A stretch of 7,003 nt of DNA, taken from NCBI GenBank assembly GCA_016191715.1, contig JACPVN010000489.1:1-7003 (forward strand), read 5' to 3'. Positions 1-5,947 of the stretch are shown here, piece by piece. The translations under genes were made by a program, and so were the position numbers. How positions within the stretch are numbered: position 1 is the stretch's first letter; each line of letters starts with the position of its first letter. The notes beneath the pieces are model-generated. The model had not been told where the DNA came from. It made no database searches and saw only the letters and a program-made list of their open reading frames with translations. This DNA is from Ignavibacteriota bacterium. GTDB taxonomy: Bacteria; Bacteroidota; Ignavibacteria; UBA10030; SZUA-254.

Positions 1-20
1 AAACAACATCAAGTCTTTAT

Positions 21-39
21 AACCGCTTTAGCGGTTTTT
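21..39. terminator. Small hairpin downstream of the TPL gene, possible weak terminator
   Basis: AACCGC (21-26) and GCGGTT (31-36) form a perfect 6-bp stem around a 4-base loop, with T at 35-39 on the plus strand. It lies about 28 bases beyond the stop codon of the tyrosine phenol-lyase gene. The T-run favours termination of plus-strand transcripts, because on the minus strand the hairpin is followed by ATAAAG rather than a U-tract. It may serve a convergent gene outside the window or act weakly in both directions. The stem is short, so confidence is low. Confidence 0.35.
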
Positions 40-64
40 AACAAAGCGGTCAACTTGAGCCAAT

Positions 65-1450
65 TTAAATTCTCTTAAACCTTGCCTGAAAGAACCTGAG
101 ATATTTCGGTTCGTAAATCATTTCTAAACCTATCACAGTGTTTCGGTTTTCGTACACCGCTTCGACTGCCTCAGCGGTTACATCGCAATGGGCTTGTGTG
201 TACACGCGAGGGGGAAATGTTAATCGAACAAGTTCGAGTTTCGGATAATAGTGGTCGCCTGTTTCTTTGTTTCTTCCTGCAGAGACGATACCGCGTTCCA
301 TTGCACGAATCCCTGATTCGAGATACAGTTCTGCGGCAAGTGTTTGCGCGGGAAATTCCAACTGTTTGAGGTTCGGGAGGAACTTCTTCGCGTCAAGAAA
401 GATAGTATGACCGCCGACCGGTTGAACGAACGGAATACCGATGCTTTTTAATTTCTCACCGACATACTCCACCTGACCGATACGCGCTCTCATGTGGTCT
501 TCCTGAATTGCTTCTTCGATACCGAGTGCCATCGCTTCCATATCGCGTCCGGCGAGACCGCCGTAGGTGTGCAAACCCTCGTACACAACAACCATGTTGC
601 GCGCTTCTTCAAATATTTCATAATCATTGAGAGCAAGGAAACCTCCGATATTCACCAACAAATCTTTCTTTGCGCTCATTGTGCAACCGTTCGAATAACT
701 GCACATCTCGCGCAATATCTCTGCCATTGATTTATCTTGATAACCTTGTTCACGCACTTTAATGAAGTATGCGTTTTCCATAGCGCGGGTTGCATCAAAG
801 AAGATTTTTATTCCGTGCTTAGAGCAGAAGGCGTGAACCTGACGCAGGTTCTCCATCGAAATCGGTTGACCGCCAGCCATGTTCACAGTCGCTGCAACGC
901 AGACATACGGAATCTTGTTTGCTCCGACTTTATTGATGAGCGACTCCAACTTCTGTAAATCAATATTTCCTTTGAACGGAAAGAGATTATCCGGGTCATG
1001 CGCTTAATCAATGATGACGTCAACAAATGTTCCGCCTGCACGTTCCTGATGCAGGCGAGTGGTTGTGAAATACATATTACCGGGAATGTAATCTCCTTGC
1101 TTGATTAAGATTTGCGAGAGTATATGTTCCGCACCGCGTCCTTGGTGTGTCGGGACGAGATATTTGTATCCGTAATACTTTTGTATTTTTTCTTCGAGGT
1201 GATAGAAGTTTTTACTTCCGGCATACGCTTCGTCGCCGACCATGAGCCCCGCCCATTGGACGTCGCTCATTGCATTTGTCCCGCTGTCGGTGAGCAAGTC
1301 AATGTAAACATCTTCGGATTTAAGGAGGAAGGTGTTGTATCCTGCCTCAACCAAAGCATGTTCACGGTCTTCGCGTGAAGTCATTTTTAAAAGTTCTACA
1401 GATTTAATTTTGAAGGGTTCCGCCCAAGAGCGTTTTTTCAGTTTTTCCAT
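65..1450 (-). pseudogene. tpl: Tyrosine phenol-lyase (beta-tyrosinase) interrupted by one in-frame stop codon
   Basis: Tyrosine phenol-lyase is a cytosolic PLP enzyme that cleaves L-tyrosine to phenol, pyruvate and ammonia. The frame is 461 codons plus stop (Citrobacter TPL has 456 residues) and aligns from AEPFKIKSVE to the C-terminal LRFFQARF. With a constant offset of +5 from Citrobacter numbering, the known functional residues are present: Tyr76 (Tyr71), Thr129 (Thr124), Asp219 (Asp214), Lys262 in MSAKKD (the PLP lysine, Lys257), Arg386 in MERG (Arg381), Arg409 (Arg404) and Phe453 (Phe448). Arg386 separates TPL from tryptophanase, which has Ile there. Codon 149 (1004-1006) is TAA, and reading continues in the same frame with AHDPDN. 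The family has Glu in the matching DEAHD motif, so one G-to-T change in GAA would explain it. There is no frameshift or other stop. ATG at 1450 places the family's AEPF motif at residue 10; a clear Shine-Dalgarno sequence is absent. Sequencing error or stop readthrough remains possible. Confidence 0.9.
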
Positions 1451-1510
1451 GTCAGTGTAAGGTTAGTTGTCGAATGTGAGCAAATCTAAGTAAAATTCAT
1501 AGAGCAAGCT

Positions 1511-1551
1511 CAAAATTGTTTTGCAAAATTACGGGAAAGTTTCCTAAGGAA
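1511..1551. promoter_or_regulatory. Cluster of short palindromes over the TPL promoter
   Basis: Four short inverted repeats are packed into 41 bases: CAAAATTGTTTTG (1511-1523), TTTTGCAAAA (1519-1528), GGAAAGTTTCC (1534-1544) and TTCCTAAGGAA (1541-1551). They overlap the -7 box and fill the spacer of the candidate promoter, where a regulator's operator would sit. TPL genes in enterobacteria are regulated by TyrR, but no TyrR box is recognisable here. The operator role is inference. Confidence 0.3.
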
Positions 1552-1555
1552 CAAA
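1524..1555 (-). promoter_or_regulatory. Bacteroidota-type promoter for the tyrosine phenol-lyase gene
   Basis: On the minus strand TTTG (complement of 1552-1555) is followed after 20 bases by TAATTTTG (complement of 1524-1531). This matches the -33 TTTG / -7 TAnnTTTG pattern described for the primary sigma factor of Bacteroides and relatives. Transcription would start near 1517 and give a leader of about 65 bases before the ATG at 1450. The match is by eye; this AT-rich DNA could produce it by chance, but a similar pair occurs upstream of the HNH-like gene. Confidence 0.5.
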
Positions 1556-1572
1556 GATTTGCTTACGAGTCG

Positions 1573-1650
1573 TTGAGTATGTGAGAACTTGAGTAGTCAA
1601 GATGTGGGAAGAAATGGAGTGGTGGAGTTTTGGAGAATGGAGTTGAACTT
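1573..1650. repeat. Degenerate 8-bp-period array (TGGAGnnn / TTGAGnnn), left copy
   Basis: TGAG occurs at 1574, 1582 and 1590, and TGGAG at 1615, 1623, 1631 and 1638. The spacing is mostly exactly 8, with weaker units between and one 2-base phase shift. The last 28 bases (1623-1650) closely match 2732-2760 on the other side of the HNH-like gene, with about four substitutions and one indel. No open frame or hairpin explains the period. It resembles a low-complexity intergenic repeat family. Confidence 0.6.
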
Positions 1651-1777
1651 ACTCAAAACTTGTAGTATTATACACGACCCAATTGTCGGGAGTTGGAACT
1701 ACATCCAAATTCAGAGGATTCAAGAGTACCCAATCTTTTTTTTATTTGAGTTTGTGAACGAGAATAACATATAGTGT

Positions 1778-2446
1778 TTACTTAATAGAGCGGGATGGAT
1801 TTTTCTGGTTCTTCAGCGATTCATCAATGCACGTTTTATATTTAATGATAATTTCATCCGGTGTAAATATTTCAAGTAGTTGACTGATGCGTTGGCGTGA
1901 AAAACCGATAAGGCGTGCAAGTTGTGAATATGAATACGATTTCTTTCTGTAGTGAAACACATGTTTTCCAACCCAAGGGAAATTCCTTTCTCGTAATGGA
2001 ACCAAACACCAATTGGAAGGTGTAAAACCTATTGTAAACGACTTCCTTCCTATCGTCATTCCATCAGGGATATCTCCAATGTCTTTGTTAAATTTTACTA
2101 TATCGTGCCAACGTTTGCAAACTGTAATTCCCTTGCCTCCAAAATATTGGTATGATGGGTTGGAAGGATTATAACAATACTCCATAATACGGTACCAAAT
2201 TTTATAGTTCCGCGTATTTGATAAACCGTGAGTACGTGCAAATCTACCTTCTTTCGATTCTTTAATTCTGCAAGAATTACACTGCGATGACTTTCCGTTA
2301 ACTAAATTTGCTCTCATAACCCATTTTTCAATTCCACATTGACAGCGGCAATAGTAATATATGACATATTCTTTTTTTTTATTGTTTCCACATAGACGGT
2401 GTTCCCATTTCAGAACTAGCCATTTGTTGAACTTTTTTCCGATCAT
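1778..2446 (-). CDS. Phage-type Zn-ribbon / HNH-like protein with C-terminal helix-turn-helix
   Basis: From ATG at 2446 the product is 222 residues. The N-terminus (GKKFNKWLV, then CRCQC at 33-37 and CNSC at 56-59) matches the zinc-ribbon start of proteins common in phages and mobile elements. The middle, HGLSNTRNYKIW (73-84), CYNPSNPSYQYFGGKGI and VCKRW, is the typical core of that HNH/homing-endonuclease-like family. Members usually continue with a DRIDNxGxY segment and NCRWAT; here these read GRKSFTIGF and NWCLVP, so the acidic and Asn residues are missing and nuclease activity is doubtful. Residues about 171-192 (SYSQLARLIGFSRQRISQLL) look like a helix-turn-helix, suggesting DNA binding. 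The start is uncertain: the frame is open without ATG back to a TTG at 2563, one codon after a TAA at 2567-2569. I chose 2446 because family members begin just before GxxF. It stands alone between repeat arrays, so it may be a relic of a mobile element. Confidence 0.65.
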   Translation of the reverse strand: MIGKKFNKWLVLKWEHRLCGNNKKKEYVIYYYCRCQCGIEKWVMRANLVNGKSSQCNSCRIKESKEGRFARTHGLSNTRNYKIWYRIMEYCYNPSNPSYQYFGGKGITVCKRWHDIVKFNKDIGDIPDGMTIGRKSFTIGFTPSNWCLVPLRERNFPWVGKHVFHYRKKSYSYSQLARLIGFSRQRISQLLEIFTPDEIIIKYKTCIDESLKNQKNPSRSIK

Positions 2447-2634
2447 TGCATTATGCCGGTGATGGAATGAAGGTATTGCCTCTGCCTTTTGGTTTACTAC
2501 AACAGAAGAATTCTTTATCAGGTGTTCGTGCCGTATTATTATGGGATTGAGTTCTATTATCAAGTTTTACGTGAAGATGTTTTAACGAAGTGAATATTTT
2601 GTTAATTTAGTTCTTCATTCAATTTTATTTTTAA

Positions 2635-2665
2635 CAAATATACATCATTCATTTTTTCCATCAAA
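2635..2665 (-). promoter_or_regulatory. Bacteroidota-type promoter upstream of the HNH-like gene
   Basis: On the minus strand TTTG (complement of 2662-2665) is followed after 19 bases by TATATTTG (complement of 2635-2642), which fits the TTTG / TAnnTTTG pattern. Transcription would start near 2628, about 65 bases before the possible TTG start at 2563 and about 180 before the preferred ATG at 2446. The surrounding 2570-2690 stretch is very AT-rich, so a chance match is possible. Confidence 0.45.
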
Positions 2666-2700
2666 CAAATTTCAATAAATATGTAGCGGAGGGATATATT

Positions 2701-2758
2701 TGAGAATTGCAGCGATGGAGTTTAGGAGTATTGGATTATTGGAGAAGTGGAGTTGGAC
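2701..2758. repeat. Degenerate 8-bp-period array (TGGAGnnn), right copy
   Basis: TGGAG-like units occur at 2716, 2724 (AGGAG), 2732 (TGGAT), 2740 and 2748, each exactly 8 apart, with weaker in-phase units at 2701 and 2709; a further TGGAG lies at 2772. The array is in the same orientation as the one at 1573-1650, and 2732-2760 aligns with 1623-1650. The two arrays bracket the HNH-like gene and its promoter. Confidence 0.6.
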
Positions 2759-2789
2759 TTGCGATGTACCTTGGAGTTGTGGGTCAAGG

Positions 2790-2824
2790 AAAAAGCCCAT
2801 CACATTTTCTTAAGATGGGCTTTT
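2790..2824 (-). terminator. Strong intrinsic terminator after the DUF417 gene
   Basis: AAAAGCCCATC (2791-2801) pairs perfectly with GATGGGCTTTT (2814-2824), giving an 11-bp stem around a 12-base loop. On the minus strand the stem ends in five U (complement of 2794-2790). It lies 25 bases past the stop of the DUF417 gene, and with that gene following the cytochrome genes it probably ends the whole right-hand transcript. The stem also ends in TTTT on the plus strand, so it could work in both directions. Confidence 0.85.
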
Positions 2825-2849
2825 GTTGAACGAGATGTATTTCGTCTCT

Positions 2850-3287
2850 TCACTTTGGCAAACTTTTTCCAAGAACCATGATAGAAATTCCCAAAGCCAT
2901 TACGTCCTTTAAGATGAAGAATTCTGTAACAGGGACACCATCAACCATTGAAAATACTTCCGGAGTGGTGAAGAGAAAACTAAGGGTGAGAAGAAATGTT
3001 ATTGAAGAAAATATTCCTCCGATAATTCCGGCATTCTTCCAGAAGAAATGAAGGAGGAGGGAAAGTGCAGTAATTATTTCTATTGTCCCGATGATGTTAG
3101 AAACTCCCTGAACACTCATGATTGAATACATCCAGTTCATGAGGAAACTGTTTTGTACAAGGGGTTGAATTGCGTTCGCTTCGGTCGGAGTGAATTTGAA
3201 AATTCCAATCCAGAGTAAAACGAGGGCAACACCGATTACACTTATTGTGTAACCAAAAGATTGAAAGTCGAATCTTTTCATAACCAT
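2850..3287 (-). CDS. DUF417 / RclC(YkgB)-like inner-membrane protein
   Basis: This 145-residue, very hydrophobic protein has four likely membrane helices (about 12-31, 62-80, 86-107 and 126-140). LLWIGIFKFTPTEANAIQPLV (25-44), TLSFLFTTPE (101-110) and FILKDVMALG (124-133) match the hallmark segments of the DUF417 family, whose E. coli member RclC (YkgB, about 197 residues) belongs to the reactive-chlorine resistance locus. It is shorter than E. coli RclC, mainly because the loop after NSFLMNW is reduced. The biochemical role of the family is not established. ATG at 3287 is taken as start; a second in-frame ATG at 3281 is equally possible, and neither has a good Shine-Dalgarno sequence. It lies 70 bases after the octahaem cytochrome gene, separated by a 17-bp hairpin, and I see no promoter motif in that gap, so it may be read from the respiratory operon. 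A functional link to the cytochrome complex is not shown. Confidence 0.8.
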   Translation of the reverse strand: MVMKRFDFQSFGYTISVIGVALVLLWIGIFKFTPTEANAIQPLVQNSFLMNWMYSIMSVQGVSNIIGTIEIITALSLLLHFFWKNAGIIGGIFSSITFLLTLSFLFTTPEVFSMVDGVPVTEFFILKDVMALGISIMVLGKSLPK

Positions 3288-3298
3288 TATTGCTTAAC

Positions 3299-3339
3299 TG
3301 TGCTTGGTGAATAGTGATTTGTACTATTCACCAAGCACA
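3299..3339. repeat. Perfect 17-bp inverted repeat between the cytochrome c and DUF417 genes
   Basis: TGTGCTTGGTGAATAGT (3299-3315) pairs without mismatch with 3323-3339 around the 7-base loop GATTTGT. No U-tract follows on either strand, so it is not a standard intrinsic terminator. It begins 12 bases before the DUF417 start and lies 19 bases after the cytochrome c stop. A partial direct echo of the right arm (ACTATT, then CACCA) follows at 3339-3352. Possible roles are mRNA 3'-end protection, processing or attenuation between the two genes, or a small intergenic repeat element. Confidence 0.8.
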
Positions 3340-3357
3340 ACTATTACTCACCACACA

Positions 3358-5931
3358 CTACTTCTGCAACGTCATCACATGGTCGCGAAGAGCGTGCATC
3401 TGCTTTATTGCATCGCCGCCAAATGTTTCCGGGTCGGGGGAAAGTAAGTCGGGGAAGTAGCCGGGCATTCGTGTTCCGGGTTGTATTCCTTCGGGATTCT
3501 TCAGCCACTCAGCAATCCATTCCGGCTTTAAACGATTCTTAGCCAGCAACAAATTCGGCGCAAGTTCTGCCGGAGATTTTCCTTCCGGAATTGTTCCGGT
3601 CGTATGGCAACTCAGGCATTGGAAATCATCAAACAATTTCTTTCCGCCTGTGACTAATTCGGGGTTGCGCTCAAATCCTTTGTAATCTCTCAACTCCAAC
3701 TCTTTTTTCTGGATTGCAAGAAAGTATTTCGAGATGACAGTGATTTCACTATCCTTCAAGGCAAATGATGGCATTCTGATATTCAACCACGGACGAATTG
3801 TTGATGGAATTTTGAGGAACTCATGCAACCAAGGTTCCTGCACCTTCGCGCCTTCAGGACGGAGGAGTGGCGGGGCGAGACCTTCGTCCTCCAACATTGC
3901 TTTGATAGAGCCGCCGAGTTCTTCAATCTGGTGACAGTTGATGCAATTGTAGTAGCCCGTCATCCGTCTCCCCGCTTCGATAGATTGCATATTCTTATCA
4001 AATGCTCGTTGATAGTTTGGTTCGGGTTGTTCTTTTGTCATGCCACGTAGGAGTGTGCGAAGTGCTATCATTTCACTGTCAGAAAAAGCAAAGACCGGCA
4101 TCTTGGAAATAATTTTGTCCGTTGTGTAAACACGTGCATCTTTAATTTTATTGAATGTCCAATCATCCCATGTGTGAGGAACTTTTGTATCACCGAAATC
4201 TAACTCATCAACACGTTTGCGACCAAAGTTGGAGAGGGCAACTGAAACTTTTCCTTCCCGTTCCATTCCTTTGATGGAGTGACAACCCGCGCATCCAAAC
4301 TCACGAATAAGTTTGTCGCCTTTTTTAATCTTCTCCGGATTATCAAGGTCAAGCGTTTTCTGTTCAAATGTTCTGTCATCTTTCAATGTCATCAGGTAAG
4401 CGACAATATCTTTTGCTTCTGAATCTGTAAGGCGAAGACTTGGCATCCGTGCATCAGAGCGAAACTGACGTGGATTTTTAATCCAATGAAACGCCCAATC
4501 AGCATCAACCTTGCTACCGACTCTTGAAAGTTCAGGAGCAATATCGAAACTCAGTCCACGCGCCTGTCTCATTCGTGTATCATCCCCGACCACATGGCAA
4601 CCATTACAACCAACAGTTTCTACAAGTAGTTTTCCTTTATCAGAGTTTCCACCTGAAGAACTTCCTTTTGCAACGGTATAGTTCGACTCTTTGCTGATAC
4701 TTGTTAAATAGGCTGTAATTGCTTCCGCTTGTTCATCATCGAAACGGAAGTTCGGCATACGTGTGTGCGGGTTGTAGTCTCTCGGATTTCTAACCCAACG
4801 GAAGAGCCACTCGGCGCTTGCCTTTGCCGCAAGTTGATTGATTTCAGGACCAATCTTCGGAATATCTGTGAAGCCCTTTATTTCATGGCAACCAAAACAT
4901 CCGGCTTCAAATAATATTTGTTTTGATGTGTTGAATTGCTCTCCTCCCTTTAAATACATTTCGTTTGTATGGCAACCATTGCAGGAAGCATACACTTCTT
5001 TTCCTTTGAGTAGGGGCCACTCCCAGTAGTGGTCAGCATCACCATGAGCGAAACCTGCAGTGAGTGCAGTTCCCTGACCACGATGGCAAGGTGTACAACC
5101 AAAGGATTCAGTATTGTGGAGTTTTAACAATTCGGGGACAGGATGGCGGGTAAATGGTTGAGCAACGCTATCCATGTTTTCATCGTTCCAACCAAGGTGA
5201 CAAGTTTGGCAACGGTCAATACGAGCTTTCGGTGTTCCGAAGTTTGTCTTGTCGAAATTGTTCGACATGATTTGTCTGATTTGAATTGTTGAGGCGTGAA
5301 CACGCTCAATCTTTGCTATTGCATTTTCGATATCGGCACGAAGCGGCTTGATCTTTGCCTGAACATCTTTGACTGCGAGCGTATATGTTTTGATGAGTTC
5401 ATTATGCACTTTTCTTTTTGATTCAAGTTCAGCAACAACGGCGTTGTATTTTGTCATCAAAACAACTTCATCATCGTATGATTTCTTAGCACTTTGACTT
5501 TCATCTCCTTCATGGAGAGATTTCTTCCAGAAGTAGTACGCCTCATCTGCGCGACTTTTTGCAAAGGTGTAATCGCGATTGGCGTCGAGCAATTGTTCAT
5601 CAATCTTCAATATTTCCGCAGATGCAATTTTGTATTCGGATGATTCAAGTCTTGCCTGAGCCGCTTCTAATTCTTTTTGAAGTTCATTATACGCGGCGGA
5701 ATCAAAGTTGGCATACGCCTGCTGAAGCCGTTCATTCCATTTCTGTTCGCTCAGTGTATAGTAGGCATCCTGATATTCTTTCCAAGGACGACGTGTGGTT
5801 ACTTCATCTAATACAGCCCACATTGTGCCAAGAAAAAGCAAAGCGGAAAGTGCAAAGTAAATCTTTCCGTAATCACGTGTTTCAACGGGTGTATTTGCCC
5901 GCTTACTTAATAAATCAAACAAACCTTTCAT
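3358..5931 (-). CDS. Membrane-anchored octahaem cytochrome c of a bc-type complex
   Basis: This 857-residue protein is the likely electron-accepting c-type subunit of the quinol:cytochrome c oxidoreductase encoded just upstream. In order it has a membrane helix (about 23-43) that should anchor it with the rest outside the cytoplasm, a long charged coiled-coil stretch (about 60-215), and eight CXXCH haem sites at residues 241, 279, 317, 345, 442, 547, 663 and 772. The first three lie within 81 residues and have no matching Met motif. The last five each begin a mono-haem cytochrome c module with a W(I/V)KNPR-like stretch and a (R/K)MP motif supplying the probable Met ligand (Met392, 496, 611, 720 and 822). 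No cleavable signal peptide is evident. The start follows the upstream subunit's stop after 16 bases, so the two are co-transcribed; the Shine-Dalgarno sequence is weak (GAAGAA). The haem count is read directly, whereas assignment to the bc complex rests on gene order. It could alternatively pass electrons to a terminal oxidase directly. Confidence 0.88.
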   Translation of the reverse strand: MKGLFDLLSKRANTPVETRDYGKIYFALSALLFLGTMWAVLDEVTTRRPWKEYQDAYYTLSEQKWNERLQQAYANFDSAAYNELQKELEAAQARLESSEYKIASAEILKIDEQLLDANRDYTFAKSRADEAYYFWKKSLHEGDESQSAKKSYDDEVVLMTKYNAVVAELESKRKVHNELIKTYTLAVKDVQAKIKPLRADIENAIAKIERVHASTIQIRQIMSNNFDKTNFGTPKARIDRCQTCHLGWNDENMDSVAQPFTRHPVPELLKLHNTESFGCTPCHRGQGTALTAGFAHGDADHYWEWPLLKGKEVYASCNGCHTNEMYLKGGEQFNTSKQILFEAGCFGCHEIKGFTDIPKIGPEINQLAAKASAEWLFRWVRNPRDYNPHTRMPNFRFDDEQAEAITAYLTSISKESNYTVAKGSSSGGNSDKGKLLVETVGCNGCHVVGDDTRMRQARGLSFDIAPELSRVGSKVDADWAFHWIKNPRQFRSDARMPSLRLTDSEAKDIVAYLMTLKDDRTFEQKTLDLDNPEKIKKGDKLIREFGCAGCHSIKGMEREGKVSVALSNFGRKRVDELDFGDTKVPHTWDDWTFNKIKDARVYTTDKIISKMPVFAFSDSEMIALRTLLRGMTKEQPEPNYQRAFDKNMQSIEAGRRMTGYYNCINCHQIEELGGSIKAMLEDEGLAPPLLRPEGAKVQEPWLHEFLKIPSTIRPWLNIRMPSFALKDSEITVISKYFLAIQKKELELRDYKGFERNPELVTGGKKLFDDFQCLSCHTTGTIPEGKSPAELAPNLLLAKNRLKPEWIAEWLKNPEGIQPGTRMPGYFPDLLSPDPETFGGDAIKQMHALRDHVMTLQK

Positions 5932-5947
5932 GCGATTCTAATTCTTC

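Larger units (their letters stand above)
1451..1777. other. Intergenic region between the TPL and HNH-like genes
   Basis: This 327-bp stretch holds the TPL promoter and palindrome cluster (1511-1555) and a period-8 degenerate array (1573-1650). The remainder (1651-1777) is AT-rich, with a run of eight T after 1735, and I see no gene, RNA or hairpin terminator for the HNH-like gene in it. A 61-codon plus-strand open frame (1589-1774) begins with TTG and is largely a translation of the array, so I do not regard it as coding. Confidence 0.6.
2447..2849. other. Region between the HNH-like gene and the DUF417 gene
   Basis: About 400 bp lie between the preferred start of the HNH-like gene and the end of the DUF417 gene. 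They hold a possible in-frame N-terminal extension of 39 codons (2447-2563), an AT-rich promoter-bearing stretch (2570-2690), the right period-8 array (2701-2758) and the intrinsic terminator (2791-2824). I see no further gene or structured RNA. Confidence 0.6.

Noticed and set aside
9..58. Outer inverted repeat TCAAGT (9-14) / ACTTGA (53-58) around the small hairpin
   Set aside because: A 6-bp match over 38 intervening bases is easily due to chance and adds no clear structure.
65..949. Reading the TPL C-terminal part as a separate gene starting at a TTG
   Set aside because: The codon at 947-949 is Leu168 of the continuous family alignment. Residues 150-167 just upstream are also family sequence, so this is an internal position and not a start.
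65..1450. Tryptophanase instead of tyrosine phenol-lyase
   Set aside because: The MERG arginine (Arg381 of Citrobacter TPL) is present where tryptophanase has Ile, and the MYFTTTRxHQE and AEPFKIKSVE segments match TPL more closely.
1573..1650. CRISPR-like array
   Set aside because: Units are 8 bases with no spacers and strong degeneracy, which fits a low-complexity tandem repeat and not a CRISPR.
1589..1774. Plus-strand 61-codon open frame in the intergenic region
   Set aside because: It starts with TTG, has no ribosome-binding site, and its first half is a translation of the period-8 repeat array with no protein-family resemblance.
2447..2563. N-terminal extension of the HNH-like gene from a TTG at 2563
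   Set aside because: The TTG is one codon after a TAA, no family similarity is visible in the 39 extra residues, and family members begin just before the GxxF motif. It is not excluded, since the candidate promoter lies upstream of both starts.
5124..5309. Open frames of 60-130 codons overlapping the cytochrome genes in other frames on both strands
   Set aside because: They lie wholly within a gene whose reading frame is confirmed by eight CXXCH motifs or by cytochrome b motifs, and none resembles a known protein.
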